From: Dendrolimus kikuchii
Taxonomy: Eukaryota; Arthropoda; Insecta; Lepidoptera; Lasiocampidae
Assembly: GCA_019925095.2 (NCBI GenBank)
Contig: CM034402.1
Location: 8,815,501 to 8,879,500 of the forward strand
Direction: 5' to 3'
DNA: 64,000 nt
Numbering within the stretch: the first letter of the stretch is position 1; the number at the start of each line of letters is the position of its first letter. Shown in pieces: positions 10,043 to 22,015 of this stretch. The notes under the pieces were generated by a model. It had not been told where the DNA came from. It did not search any database and worked only from the letters and a program-made list of their open reading frames with translations. Made by a program: the position numbers and the translations under genes.

Positions 10043-10603
10043 CCTCCGGTAGGTGGTCATGGAATCGGGTTAATTTTTTCAAAGCAGGATAACCATTGCT
10101 TGGCCCGCTAGTATGAAATAAATGAACTACGTTAAAGAGAGAGTTATCAATTCCTCATGTGATGGTTAGCCATTAAATAGAAGTTCGAATTCAAACAGCA
10201 AGAAGCAAATATTTGTTTACTCACTGTTCGTGTAGTAATTCAAAGTGCAGACGCCTAACTGACGGGTTTATAGTGCCTATACTACCGATATATGACCACG
10301 TCTAGTACCGTAAGCTCATCCATTCTATTGCACATCCATTTATTGGCATGATATAGCGCTTCTCCAATCAATCTTAAATAGATAACACTTTTTGGAACCT
10401 CATATAACGTCCATACGGTTTATGGTTGCTAAAGGCTCCATTTATTTAAATTATGAGGTGATACAAGAAATAATTTAATACAGGATTTATCACTGATTAT
10501 AATGTATTCCAATTTCTTTACATGCACTTTTTATGTTACAAACTTAACAAATATTGCGACACTTGTAGGCAGCTGTCACATCTATATATATATTTTATTT
10601 TAA
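10043..10603. other. No gene seen
   Basis: Unannotated DNA of mixed composition; nothing recognised. Confidence 0.35.
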
Positions 10604-10865
10604 TGTTTAAGGCTTGGCAACTAGGCCTTTAAGCCAGGCGCAGTTGTATTGTAGGCTACAATCCACACCATTCAACGGAGTTCTTGTGAAAACTTGAAAG
10701 GCCACATTTGACTATACAGTTCACACTTCTCACAAAAACACATAATTACTACTCAAAAACTATAAATATCCTACAACTATTGTTCATTTTAGAGTAATTT
10801 TACACATTTTTAGATAATAAAACTGCACAGCACAACGTCCCCTTTCAGTTCCCGCCAAAAACTCC
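10604..10865 (-). repeat. 262-bp dispersed repeat, inverted relative to 55709-55970
   Basis: The reverse complement of this segment matches 55709-55970 over its whole length with few differences, from ggagtttttggcgggaact at one end to aggccta..gcctta at the other. No open frame. Family not recognised. A short degenerate third piece is near 11455-11500. Confidence 0.8.
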
Positions 10866-12063
10866 TGTCAAATCTATAATTTCACTTCTGGTGTTGCCAA
10901 AATAGCCGACACTAGTGTTATCATTAGCAAAAATTAATAGTTGCATTCTTCGAACGCCACAACTTTATTATCCTTAATCTTTATCTTCTTTTCTTAATAT
11001 GATTAAGCACGATTTATACCTAACTAGTGTACACTTCACACTGACTAGATACAAAAATATAATCAAATCGTATAATCGTCTATTATTCATGAGTGTTTAA
11101 GTTTTAAATGAATCTTTAAAGGGCCCTTGTAAATACCCCCCCCCCCCCTTGATCCAAATTTCAGGTCTTTGACTTAGGCTAAAAACAGAGTTCTTACGGC
11201 AGCTAGAAAAATCGGATTTTACTGAACAGCTGACAATTTCCTCTCAAACACGTTATGTTACAGTTATACACCGTTTCAAGCAGTTGTAGCTATGAGTTTA
11301 ATGCGTTATTTGTGATTGATATTTGGTAATTTTTGTTAATAACGTTAAATATTTGTAACGCTACAAATAAGACACATTTGGCCGTTCAATAGCCGTAACA
11401 TTATCGCAGGTGAAGCCTGTCTAATATGTATGACACAATACATTTTTAAAAATAAAACTGCACAATAATACCCATTAAGTTCCCCTTATCCTATCGTCTG
11501 ACTAGCAAGAAAAATAGTCTATTTGCTTACTTAACATTTTTTTAATCGAGAAGGAATTCATTAACGGATTTTATGCCGTTTGGGGATCGCAATGGTGGTG
11601 TGGGGGGGGGACTCGCCGGTTACTTTTGCCAGAATATCCAATGTAGCTCGTAAGTGTTCCATCCTGCACCTTGTACCAGAGCCGCAAGTAAATAGCAAAG
11701 ACGACTCCGAAGACCCTGGCAGGCGGTGGCTTATAGGCCGCGTCTACTGCCGGGGGAAGACGAACCTACAAAGTCCTCGTCTACGTGGCGCATATAGCAC
11801 TTCTCCCTCTTCTCTTCTCTCTCTTACGACATACAAGCCACCCGACCGCTGTAAATTGTATTATTTGTCTATTCCTGTAAGGATAGGTATGAAGACGCAG
11901 CTGCTCGACGACGACGCGTCCTCCTTTAATGGAAGCGGTGAAAGGAAACCGCCTCCACCTTGGCAAGCATAACCCGCATCCTTAACTTATTACCTCAACC
12001 CCTACTTAGTAAGCATAACAGTAAAATTTAATATACTAAATTATAACACTAATAAAAGATGTA
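10866..12063. other. Mixed stretch with a reversed SINE head
   Basis: No gene. A 12-C run is near 11138. 11580-11970 is GC-richer and open on the plus strand by chance. The reverse complement of about 11800-11890 matches the head of the SINE that starts at 12064 (tacaggaat..aatacaattt..cgggtggc), so two heads face away from each other here. Confidence 0.45.
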
Positions 12064-12428
12064 TCCGTGCAGGAATGGAGAAAGAATACAATTTCCTGCG
12101 GCCGGGTGGCCTGTCGAAAAGGCGACAAAAATACCCCACAACCAGATGGTAGGGCATTTGCCCGCCTGGATGGCTACCACCCCTGGTCTAGATTATGTCC
12201 CCATAACAATCTTGAGTTATGTTTCGGTATTAGTGGCCAAGTTTCAGTCTTCCTTTAGAGAGCAGCAACGCATTTGTAGCTCCTTTGGTGTTGCTAGTGT
12301 CCATAGGCGATAGTAACCACTTTCCATCGAGTGGGCCGTCTGCTTGTCTGCTTAACTCAAGCAATAAAATAAAAAACCGCTTTCCATTAGGTGCCGTCTA
12401 TCTGTCTGCTGAACTCACACAAAAAAAA
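12064..12428 (+). mobile_element. SINE (tccgtgcagg family), copy 1, with a duplicated tail
   Basis: It starts tccgtgcaggaatggag and ends with 'gtgttgctagtgtccatagg', 'ccgctttcc', 'gggccgtctg' and an A-rich tail. A second tail (ccgctttccattaggtgccg...) is joined at 12377-12428. Its 3' tail matches the 3' end of the LINE fragment at 15833-16440. No coding function; minus-strand open frames in these copies are incidental. Confidence 0.7.
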
Positions 12429-13649
12429 TATAGAATGAGTGCTGAGCTTAATAATACCTGACATAATGTAGGTTGTGTGCGCCTAGAGGTGCGAAATTAG
12501 ATACCAAATGTTTGAGATTTACTCAAGGTGTTGGTGCCTGATATAAATCACGTCAAACAAACCATTACGTTAATTTATATACGCCATGTTGAGCGTCAGA
12601 GGTGTATGAGAAACGTGGCTGCTTTTGTTATAGTCACGCTATTGCTTACACGTAATTATAATTGGCTATTATTTTGGAAAATATACGTCTTTATTGCTCT
12701 GTTTATATGTAATGGTAAACCATACAAGCTCTTAGAAGTTGTGTTGGGAGCAAATGATTAAATGTATATTAAATCATATTGTTAACAAATATTGTAAGCA
12801 AACTGTTGGGTGGAAGGCAGCCCGAGGGCATGTTTCAGATATTAATAAACAACATCACACGTGAGTTGAAACATTTAGATGACAGCTCGAGTGTTAATGA
12901 TGTGTTCCGAAACATAAAATTATTAATACCTAATACAAGTCAGTAACAAAATAATGATGCTAATGTTGGATAATAATAGGTGGATGTCTGAGAAATCACC
13001 GCTAAAATAACCAGGATATTCTTCGGCATATTGCCGCTAAAAATGCTAATATTTATTTATTTATATTAATTCAATAACAAATATATTTTGTGTCTGAATA
13101 TAAATAAGTAGTACATAAATCTCAAATAATTATTTTAAAGTGTCCATAATTACCATTATAAGAAATGTCAAATAATAATGGACGGGCCGGTTGGCTACAG
13201 CGAACAGTCTAATTTTGCTATAGGATATAGACGCAAATACGTAGACGTTATTTATGACGCTAGACTAACTCAAAGAGACAGCCCCATACACCTTCCACAT
13301 AATATTATTATATTAAAAACATCACTTAGGTTTCAAAGATTGGCGCCGCCGCAAATTATTTGCGCACTCTAATTTGTAACGTAACGTTAGCCCAATTGAG
13401 ATATGAGACAGGAAGATATATACGAGTATATACAAATTAACAGGATAGAGAGAGAAAGAATATAATGTATCTATATACGGTAGTGTACGTGAGTGAGTAT
13501 GGCAAGTTGAAATTTATAATTTCACTAAATTAAATAATTAACAATTTGTTTTTAAATAATAAATAAATAATCATACTTTTCTTTTTAATTTTGATTTTGA
13601 TGAACTGTGTTAAACACAGGCGGATCATGGCGGATACTTTAACATTTTT
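12429..13649. other. No supported gene
   Basis: Short chance open frames only (12528-12761, 13178-13372). AT-rich, with no repeat match noted inside the window. Confidence 0.35.
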
Positions 13650-14440
13650 AAATGATCCTACCCATACTGGATGTCATTAATCCAAGCCTAAATACATCCG
13701 CTACAATAAACTCTAACTTTGACCCCATACTACAGTTGAGTAAGTCACATGGACTTCTTGTGAATACTGAGAAAACTCAAGTAATTATCATCGGTGGCCC
13801 GCGAATGCTGTGTAAAGTTGATTGGATCTGCATACCAAATTTTCTTTGTGATGAGAGGCTTATCCTTATCAGTGGTAAGGTCAAAGACATTGGAGTTATA
13901 TTTAATAGTAAGCTGTCCTAGCGACCCCATATAACGGAGTTGACTTGGCGGTTGTTTCTCACCTCCAAATCAAGCTAGAAGCTGAAAAACTTCCTGCCCA
14001 TCGCCACCAAAATGAAGCTTGCAAAGTCCCTACTTTACCCATACTTGATTATGCTGATGCCAGGCTATATAGATTTAACTCAAGAATAACTTAATAAACT
14101 TGAGCGCTTCCAAATCTTTTCTACAAGGTTCATATTTGGATTTCTGAATTTCGTAATTGTAAAAACTCAAGTGGTTGCCAATTCGTTTTCGCCGGAACAC
14201 TCACATTCTTGCATTGCTTTATAGTATTTTATTCATCCCTACCACTCTGTAGTATCTTAAAAAACGCATCGAATTTATTTCTTGCTCTCACAATTTACAC
14301 CCTTCCAGTCAACATAGACTTAGACATAGTCAAAATTACACCTATTCATAATACAACATTTTTCAATTATTCCTTTTCTGTCAGACAAACAGTCTCTATT
14401 AACATTTAACAACATGGTCAGTAAATACTATCTGCAACAT
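13650..14440 (+). pseudogene. Non-LTR retrotransposon reverse transcriptase C-terminal fragment
   Basis: Degenerate frames spell a pattern typical of jockey/CR1-type ORF2 downstream of the RT catalytic centre: 'SHGLLVNTEKTQVIIIGGPR' then 'KVKDIGVIFNSKLS', where the frame stops at 13919-13921. Family-like reading resumes in other frames to about 14440 (a 'LTQE..LNKLER' type stretch near 14080, a hydrophilic tail near 14340-14400). This region normally holds the thumb and connection of the polymerase. Several stops and frameshifts are visible; there is no YxDD motif or endonuclease, so this is an old 5'-truncated copy. Confidence 0.65.
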
Positions 14441-14933
14441 AATTTATATGTAATTAATACTACTAGTGGACCATAATTAATTTAAATTATAAGTTTGAAC
14501 ATTATGAAGGTTCTGTTGTCAAAGACTATACTTCTATAATCACAGATTTCGCCAAGGCTACACTGTTAATTTGACTTTAAAAATAAACACAAGAGTATAT
14601 ATGCGTGTGTGTGTCAAATACATGGTAGTGCGTGTAATGTTTTTTATTCTAAAAAAAATATTAGCAGTCTGCACTCCTTCTCTATATAATCTATAAGTGT
14701 GCGAAATTTCATACTCCTTCGTCCTCGGAATGTTCGTAAAAAGGGGTACAAAGTTTTTGCTTCACGTATTAATATAATGATATTGCATATAGCTATTATG
14801 TTTAAATAATTGTATTTATTATATATGTGTATCTATATAATATAGATATATATTTATTGTTAAAATGTAAGTAATCATACAATAATTATGTTTAGCACAA
14901 TCGCTACCCCTAATCAATAATATTTCTGCCACG
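14441..14933. other. AT-rich, nothing recognised
   Basis: Contains a (TG) run near 14600 and ATATAT tracts near 14820-14860. Confidence 0.35.
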
Positions 14934-15070
14934 GGTTGTCTGGAAGAGATCGCTTTTTAGCAACCTTTTTAGCAAAAGCTTTTTAACCGCCCCTTATACA
15001 CAATTAGAATAATACTAGTTCGTAATTTTTTTTTGTAATGGTGTACAATAAAGTGTTATTTATCTATTAT
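14934..15070 (+). repeat. LINE/SINE 3' tail with stem-loop, copy B
   Basis: Same family as 9915-10042: ggttgtctggaagagatcgc, a degenerate loop region, ccgcc, and the end 'gtacaataaagtgttattt'. Confidence 0.6.
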
Positions 15071-15478
15071 AAAAAAAGTTTATAAGGGTTCAAGCTCACC
15101 TGGTGTCTTTTAGCTGCAAGACCATTAGTTTGTGCATACAGTCGGTGTCAAGTATATAAAAATATTCAACTCTTACCCTAATTTTGACGTATACAAACAA
15201 CCACTAGGCAAAAGCCGAGCCTATTCTAATTAATAAGTAATTTCTCAAGGTCTGTGTGTCAATCTACAAGCCTGAAACCTCTACACCATGTTTATTATTA
15301 TAAAGCAGAGTAAACATAATTATTTTAATGAAACAAAGAGCAAACTTAATTATCTCTTTACGATTAAATACTATATTTGTTTACTTTAATATCAATAATA
15401 ATAGCTCTGCTCATAAAATTACATATTGTTTTAAATTTCTTAAGTCTTAATTCTTAATCTTAAAAATAAATTTCTCTG
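15071..15478. other. AT-rich spacer
   Basis: No gene or recognised repeat. Confidence 0.35.
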
Positions 15479-15789
15479 TCCGTGCAGGAAGGAAGAAAGT
15501 TTACAATTTCTTGCGGCCGGGCGGCCGGTCGTAAGGGCGACAGAACAAACCATAGCCAGGTGGATTGTAAAGTTATACAGGGTATTTGCCCGTCTGGATG
15601 GCTACCACCTCTGGTCTAGAGTATGCCGCCATAACAGCCTTGAGTTCTCTTCCGGCATTAGTGGCCAGATTCCTGTCTGCCATAAGAGAGCAGCAGCGTA
15701 TTTGTAACGCCTTTGGTGTTCCAAATGTCCATAGGTACTGGTGACCGCTTTCCATCAGGTGGGCCGTCTGTCTGTCTAGATATTGCATT
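15479..15789 (+). mobile_element. SINE (tccgtgcagg family), copy 2
   Basis: Same head as copies at 12064, 17976 and 49081. The body runs through 'ggatggctaccacctctggt' and 'agagagcagcagcg' to the tail with 'gtgggccgtctgtctgtcta'. It lies just upstream of the LINE fragment that shares its 3' tail. Confidence 0.7.
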
Positions 15790-15832
15790 CTTGAATGTCA
15801 TTTTATTGGACACTCAACAGGAAATTAAGTAG

Positions 15833-16440
15833 TTGGAAAATCAATTATATCAAAAGATTATATATATGGGCTTTGTGTATGTTTACAAAGCCCAGGTGAG
15901 GTCGCATATGGATTACTGCTTACACCTTTGGACTGGAGCACCCGCTTACCAGGTTGATCCCTTGGACTATATTCAACGTCCAGCCGTTCGCGTTGTTGAT
16001 GATCCCATACTCACAGACGGTTTAGATACGCTTGGCCTTAGGAGAGACTTCGCGTCTCTCTGCGTATTCTGCCGACTATATAACTGGGAGTGTTCCGAGA
16101 AACTGTTTAGAATGGTGCCTTTGTCTTCTTTCTACCACCGCACCGCTCGCTATCGGCTGGGCGTTCATCTCCACTTCCTCGAGCTGCTTCGCTCATGTAC
16201 GCAACGGTTCAGTAGAACGTTTCTCTTGCGTACCGTGGGGTCTGGGAATGAGCTCCCAGCTAACTTTTTTCCACAGCGGTACTACATGGAGTTTTTCAAA
16301 AAGGGTGTCATAAAATTTCTTTGGGACCGGCAGCGCGTAGGCAATATCTCTGGTGTTGCAAACATCCATAGGCGACGGTAACCGCTTTCCATTAGGTGGA
16401 ACATCAGCTCCATCCGACCATGTTGTACTCCCGCTATAAA
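15833..16440 (+). pseudogene. LINE (jockey/CR1-like) ORF2 C-terminal fragment and 3' end
   Basis: 182 codons open to the stop at 16379-16381. Motifs such as 'KAQVRSHMDYCLHLWTGAP', 'IQRPAVRVVDDP', 'SLCVFCRLYNWECSEKLF' and 'YHRTARYRLGVH' are typical of the extreme C-terminus of insect jockey/CR1-type reverse transcriptases, after the polymerase domain. The catalytic YxDD and the endonuclease are absent, so it is a 5'-truncated insertion. The last codons (about '..GVANIHRRR') and the following 'ccgctttccattaggtgg' make the 3' tail shared with the SINE copies. No stop interrupts what is present, so it is younger than the fragment at 13650. Confidence 0.75.
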
Positions 16441-16920
16441 AAAATATATATATACCTACTAAATTTTCCCGTAAAAAACCTGTCACATGCATAATGTTCT
16501 CTCCCGTTTACACGCAATACGGAATATGTTTCGTGATATATGAAATATCATTTCACAAGCACAGTACGACGTGACGTGTTCCACGGAATGTCGATGCACC
16601 TGCGATTCATCAACCGCAGCACAACACGGTACACTTCTGGAGCAAAATGAAAATATTAGAATGCTCCACATACATATTTTGTCTTATTTTATTTATTTAA
16701 GGAACTAACAGTTTTTTATGGTGAGACTGCACCTGCAATAATGTTAAAGGTTTAGACTGCAACCAATCTTATGCCGAGGCTTGATTTACGTTAGTGTTAA
16801 AGACATAGACTATGGTCATATGAAATCCTACCATTACAATAATTCAATTAATATTACATTAATAGCGATGTGTAAACTAAAATGTACAGGGCCTGTAACT
16901 CTCTGTACACGTTTTGTAAC
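16441..16920. other. No gene; contains a relative of the 59225 hairpin arms
   Basis: At about 16785-16812 'gttagtgttaaagacatag' resembles the arm of the hairpin at 59225-59286, suggesting a shared MITE family. Otherwise unremarkable. Confidence 0.35.
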
Positions 16921-17006
16921 AGCCCATAAACGTCCAATTGCTGGGCTTGGGCCTCCCACTCAAAGGGGATTGGACAGTAAGAGTGTCCGCCACGCTTGTC
17001 CACCCG
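16921..17006 (-). mobile_element. tRNA-type SINE, 3' fragment
   Basis: The reverse complement matches the 3' parts of the SINEs at 36319-36589 and 60353-60608 (gggaggcccaagcccagca..gacgtttatgggctgtta). Confidence 0.65.
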
Positions 17007-17740
17007 TCTTGTATTTGATTACGGTTCATCAAAAAAACTTCATATATCTAAAACTACTAAACGGATTTTAGTCAAACCAATTTTCTTTTAAAGTACTTCT
17101 TTCATTCTACTACCATGTTTTTTTCTATATATTTCAAAAGTTAAAACGGGCTTTTTACAATTTTTAACACTTACTAAGACTTCTTCTGTCTTAATACGGT
17201 CTTATTCATATTGAATTAATCTTCCAACATGCAAATGATACATAAAATATGCTTATTTCTGTCTTTAAATTTGAATGAATCAACCAGTCATAGATATAAA
17301 GTCATACGATGTCATTAAATATTGGCGTGTTCTTTCAGTTCCGGGCCTTTCAGTCAAGTTTAATCAATTTGATTGATCGGTCTAATATCACCTTTATATT
17401 ACACGCGTTGTACCAAACAAGATTAAGACAAGTATAATTTCAATTGCTCACTACAAGTTTGCCCAGACAGAGACCCTTCTCAAACTACATTTACTTTTCC
17501 TAAGAAAAACAATCTCGCACACATTATAACACGTTCCAAGAATCTCGCTGGGAATGTAACTTGAGGAGGGCAAACATTTACAGGTGTGAAGTTGACATTT
17601 GCTTCTCAGGATCTTGTATATATTGCGGGTATAATGGGCGATGTTCATGCGAATTTACTTATATAGAGTAACTAGCATACAAACACACACATTGTGTATC
17701 TTATTATATCTGTGGTATATCTCCAAGTTCAGCAAGTTAT
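17007..17740. other. No gene recognised
   Basis: Low-complexity AT-rich DNA with nothing repeated elsewhere in the window that I could see. Confidence 0.35.
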
Positions 17741-17744
17741 GCTT

Positions 17745-17915
17745 GTAAATAATATGCAACGGATAACTCTGGGGCCGAACCGTCAGACACCCAGACCATA
17801 GTTTTTTTTTATTATTAACAAGTCTACAAATTATTAGAGCTAGGCATGTTTGCTGAAGAGTTTCTTGTGCTGCTTCTTCTCTTGAAGCCATAAAATGTTG
17901 CGAAGCGGTAGTAAA
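17745..17915 (-). repeat. Retroposon fragments (SINE end plus a LINE-associated motif)
   Basis: 17750-17802 matches, on the minus strand, the distal part of the SINE at 33252-33416 (actctggggccga..ccagacc). 17840-17915 shares 'gagtttcttg..gcttcttctc..tgttgcgaagcggt' with 27385-27470. Confidence 0.45.
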
Positions 17916-17975
17916 TTATATTAGGCTCCCATAGAGTAAATAATAACCATAAACAAAATTAAAACTAAATAATTA

Positions 17976-18294
17976 TCCGTGCAGGAACGGAGAAAGAATA
18001 CAATTTTCCTGCGGCCGGGCGGCCTGTCGTAAGAGGCGACAAAACAACCCACAGCCAGGTGGTAGGGCATTTGCCCGACTGGATGGCTACCACCTCTGGT
18101 CTAAAGTATGTCGCCATAACAACCATGAGTTGTGTTCCGGCATTTGTGATCAGGTTCCAGTCTCCCTTAAGAGAGCAGCAGCGCATTTGTAGCACCTTTG
18201 GTGTTGCAAATGTCTATAGGCGATGGTAACCGCTTTCCATCAAGTGGGCCGTCCGTCTGTCTACTGAGCTCCTGCAATAAAAAAAAATAAAAAA
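17976..18294 (+). mobile_element. SINE (tccgtgcagg family), copy 3, best full-length copy
   Basis: About 309 bp plus an A-rich tail (aataaaaaaaaataaaaaaa). Head tccgtgcaggaacggag; middle 'aggcgacaaaacaacccaca'; tail 'gtgttgcaaatgtctatagg' to 'cctgcaataaaa'. I see no clear pol III A and B boxes, so it could be a deletion derivative of a LINE rather than a tRNA-type SINE. Confidence 0.75.
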
Positions 18295-18372
18295 ATTGCA
18301 AGTTGGCGGTAGGCTAAATAAAACTTTAATAATACTCGTTGACACTTGACATCTTTGTCTTCCAAGATCACG

Positions 18373-18456
18373 GCCACTGAAAAGTGGCCGAAACGTCGGA
18401 AAAACCAAAATCAAATAAATTACCGCGCTTAAAACCGTTAAAACGTAGTTTTATTA
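18373..18456 (+). repeat. Penelope-like hairpin repeat, inverted to 63916-64000
   Basis: GGCCACTgaaaAGTGGCC forms a 7-bp tetraloop hairpin followed by GAAACGTCGG and an AT-rich tail. The reverse complement of the window's last 85 bases matches it almost perfectly. I associate the hairpin plus GAAACGTC pattern with Penelope-like element termini; this is family memory, not proof. Confidence 0.55.
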
Positions 18457-18499
18457 TGTATACAAGTCGCGAAAACTTAAGAAAATAGATAGTAACTAT

Positions 18500-18830
18500 T
18501 CACATGACACACGAAGAGACCTGGATTGTACTTTTCGGGAAACAGGGACTCTGGTAGTGCATTCCACAACTCTGCCGTACGTAGAAGGAATGTGGAGGCG
18601 AAACGTTTAGTATGCACTGGTAGCGTTTCCACTGTGAAACGATGGCGTAGACCAGAGCGCCTTGTGGTCCGGAGATGGCATGGCGTAGGTGGTCAGGTCA
18701 ATCAGGTCGAACAGTTCAACCGCACACTCTGAACTCTATGCTCCATAAACCATTGAACCCGCAGCAGGCGTGACGATCTCGTTACTAGAAGTAGCAATAA
18801 GATCATTAAAGGGTCTGAAATATATGCGTG
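18500..18830. repeat. GC-richer degenerate segment, probably an old repeat
   Basis: An open plus-strand stretch (18526-18732) of Arg/Val-rich composition and higher GC than its surroundings. It looks like decayed repeat sequence, but I could not place it in a family and there is no second copy in the window. Confidence 0.3.
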
Positions 18831-21273
18831 CAGCCATCTTAAAACTTCTAGTAGATTATAAATATTACTTTAAGAATAAAAATCTAAATTAAATTCATAT
18901 CAATCTTCCAATCAAGAGAAAGTATTATTTCAATAATAAATCTTTTCAAACACAGTTTAATCAAAATACCAAAAGCCTATAAACGGCGAACAATTATTTT
19001 TTTAATACAACCAGTTTTATTACTGAAATGCTTAAATATTCTTAAGAGAATCTTATTTTTTCTAAATATTTTGTATACTACATAAAAATATCCATGTATC
19101 TTGTCAAAGATTAATTATTATTGATAGAAATAGGTATTGCTGGATTTTAATCTAACTATAAAGGTATATAGCGTGTGCTAAAATCAAACGTATTGATATC
19201 ATTAATCAAGTTAAGGTGAATGCGCATTAATACTCGTTATTGGAACACATGCACCGAATTTACACTTTGTAAAAAACGCATGTTCAATCCTTGCCTAGTA
19301 TAAGGTAGGCAGAACATCGCTCCATTGAATTTGCTATCTACCCTCTTTCTGTGTGATGCGACGGTTAACGTACAGCATATATTCTGTAATAAATGTAATC
19401 ACTGGCCATACCAAATACTTATTGTGTGATACTGGTGTAATGAAATGACCATTCTAAAGTGAATTTGATCCCGTGCGCTGTTCCTCTGTGTGCCGCAACC
19501 TGAACCGAGCCAGGAGACGTCGGACTTAAAGGTTGGTGGAGCTTCTGCTACATTCCATTATTATAAAATCTAGCGTTATTTTCCCAAGAGCAACACCGAT
19601 CTATCTCGTAGGCTATTATACAGCGCCCCACAACGCAAGGTTAATCATACGCATATTTTTCATAAACTTTACAATGCGATAGCTATGATGATGTCAACTC
19701 CTGTAGTATATCTATATGCTCGTTTACCTTTAACCACTATGTTTCGCTAGTTTATACATTGGTCTAAATGTTCCTTTTACATTATACAGAGTGTTTTCTA
19801 TGTGTTTCCGGGTGGCACAATGTTTGATAGTGTTGGTAATGGGTATTGTCGGTTCGAGGAAGCTACGGGAACGAGTACAAGGGACCCGGCGTCTAGGGTT
19901 GTCTAACTATAAAGACGATTAATCAAATTAATTATTGGAAAAATTATGAATGCCGACACACCAAATAGCTTATAAGAGATTAATATATAATTCGGTCAAG
20001 TTTTTGTCAAACTACGCATATAGGAAGGATTTAGTAAAAGTGACGAACATCTATATACTACTGTTTTTATAACTATCTACAGAAAAGTTAAAACTCTAAT
20101 AATGGTCTAAAGCAGAAATCTAAAAAATATATAATCGAAAATACCTATCTTGCTGAAATTAATTTATGTTGACCTACAATTTTTTAAATATGGCAATATT
20201 TATTGTTCAAATTACACATATAGCAACTTCGTTCGAGTAATCTTCATATTCAGTTTACACGGAAACTATCCTATTCTGATAAATAGACATAGTGTTTCTT
20301 CACGCTTCTTAGGGCGTACAAGGCGAACCCAGTGTACAAAATTGCCATATTCGCCACTGGGGGCACCATGCTGCTAACCAGCAGCCAATCAGCGCGCGGT
20401 ATTTAAATTGCACATCTTTTTTTAATATGTTTCTATGTAAAAACCAATTAAATTCGAGACGCTACTAAAATTTTCACACGCAAAACATGTTTTTGTTATT
20501 TAAATAATTAATAAAATATTTTTAATCCAGTACCTATATTGCCAAAGCGGTAACATGTTATTAATCCGAAATACACGTCTCTCTTCCAAGAAAGAAGTGT
20601 CACAATCAAAAATTTTACTATTTAAGAGAAATAAAAATGTTCAATTGATGATGATGATGAATGATTTTTTGTAAATGACCTAATTTTTCAAGTTCCATAG
20701 CCAAGTAAGTAAATAAAACCATAAATTAAATTACAGAAGATTCACCCGAATCCAGTTATAATGAAATTAATTAATAAGATAAATTAAGAATTACCTTACT
20801 AGTATAGTGTACATCATTAAAGCCGTGGCTGGCCGTGGCCGTGGTTACTGGCAACCTTAAATAGGAAAGAGGAGACAGAGCACCGATACCGTGGCTTGAA
20901 CGCCGTGCTATCGCGCCCCGGTAGATTTGCATAAAGCTCCGCGGACAGCGTTTTGGCGTAAGTTCAGCTTGTATCTCATTAGCATAACTGCTCAATTATT
21001 TTGTGCAGAATAGTCATTTTACAGACAAATTTTGGTTTTGCGCTACGTTGAGTGCGCTATTGAGCGATGCGCTGTTTATCACTGTTACGCTTAGCGGAGT
21101 CTAGTTGTTATTACGTGCCAATGCCAAATAGCTATTCGTTCTGCTACTTATATTTATTTTAATATAATTACGCTAACTTTATCCAGCACTTAATTCATGT
21201 GAGACTTTGATTTTGTATTAAGTATTAAGTAATATCTAAAACAAACTAAAAAATATAAAATTGCTATTTCAAA
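18831..21273. other. Long stretch without recognisable gene
   Basis: AT-rich with small GC-richer islands near 19480-19560, 19800-19910, 20290-20400 and 20810-20960. None shows an exon with convincing splice sites. Confidence 0.35.
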
Positions 21274-21324
21274 TCTAGAATTATATACATATATATGTAT
21301 ATATATATATATATATATATACAA

Positions 21325-21390
<66 letters not shown>

Positions 21391-21726
21391 CAATTGCTGT
21401 TCGTTAGTCTCGCTTAAACTCGTGAACGGCTGAACTGATTTGGCTAATTTTGGTTTTGGATTATTTGTGGAAGTCCAGGCAAGGTTTAAAAGGTGAGTAA
21501 ATGTGAAAAAAATACTTGGAATATAGCAAAAACAACAATTTCGCTTTGCTTTAGAAACTATTCCTACCTGTCAAACATTTGATGTTCGTCCCGTCGCCCA
21601 GAAATCAAAATAAATTTAAAAGAATCCTTTGTTTTTTTTTTACTAAAGTTGAAACATTATGCAATTATCATTCAGCTTTTTTATTTATTGATTCTGAGGC
21701 GGTACGAAGATTGCCGGGTCAGCTAG
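21274..21726 (+). mobile_element. Non-autonomous Helitron-like element
   Basis: The 3' end 'ggcggtacgaagattgccgggtcagCTAG' followed by T (21727) has the short terminal stem-loop and CTRR end of Helitrons. The 5' end is probably A|TC at 21274, followed by a greatly expanded (TA)n tract (about 21290-21386). The internal sequence matches, inverted, the element at 47292-47686, which fixes the family. No Rep/helicase gene. The 5' end is uncertain because of the TA expansion. Confidence 0.6.
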
Positions 21727-21847
21727 TTTTCAATAAAAATCGTTGAGACCTTTTGAACCCATTCAAACTTTAAGATAGACAGACAGACAGATTAAATATC
21801 CTATTAATTATAGCGTCAGCAGTATTACGTTTATTTATTATTACGTA

Positions 21848-22003
21848 TGTCAGGAGCCTTAAGAACAGACGAGTGTGCATGACAAGAGTTATGAATGTCA
21901 AAGAGGCAAGTGAGGTGTGTAAGAATAAGCCTAAATGGCACTCTGATGTTCGTGCCTACCCCGCAAGGGAGCTGGCGTGAAGTTATGTATGTATGTATGT
22001 ATG
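21848..22003 (+). mobile_element. 156-bp RTE 3'-end insertion with 12-bp target duplication
   Basis: Matches the last ~155 bases of the RTE near 30407-30562, starting at GTCAGGAGCC and ending in (TATG)n. Flanked by tattattacgta at 21836-21847 and 22004-22015. Same length and 5' end as 7876-8031. Confidence 0.9.
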
Positions 22004-22015
22004 TATTATTACGTA

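Noticed and set aside
11580..11972. 130-codon plus-strand frame
   Set aside because: Covers a reversed SINE head and GC-rich repeat; no conserved motif, and the opposite strand is equally open.
17965..18195. Minus-strand frames inside the SINE copies (also 15573-15788)
   Set aside because: They recur because the SINE recurs; reading opposite a retroposon with no homology to a protein family.
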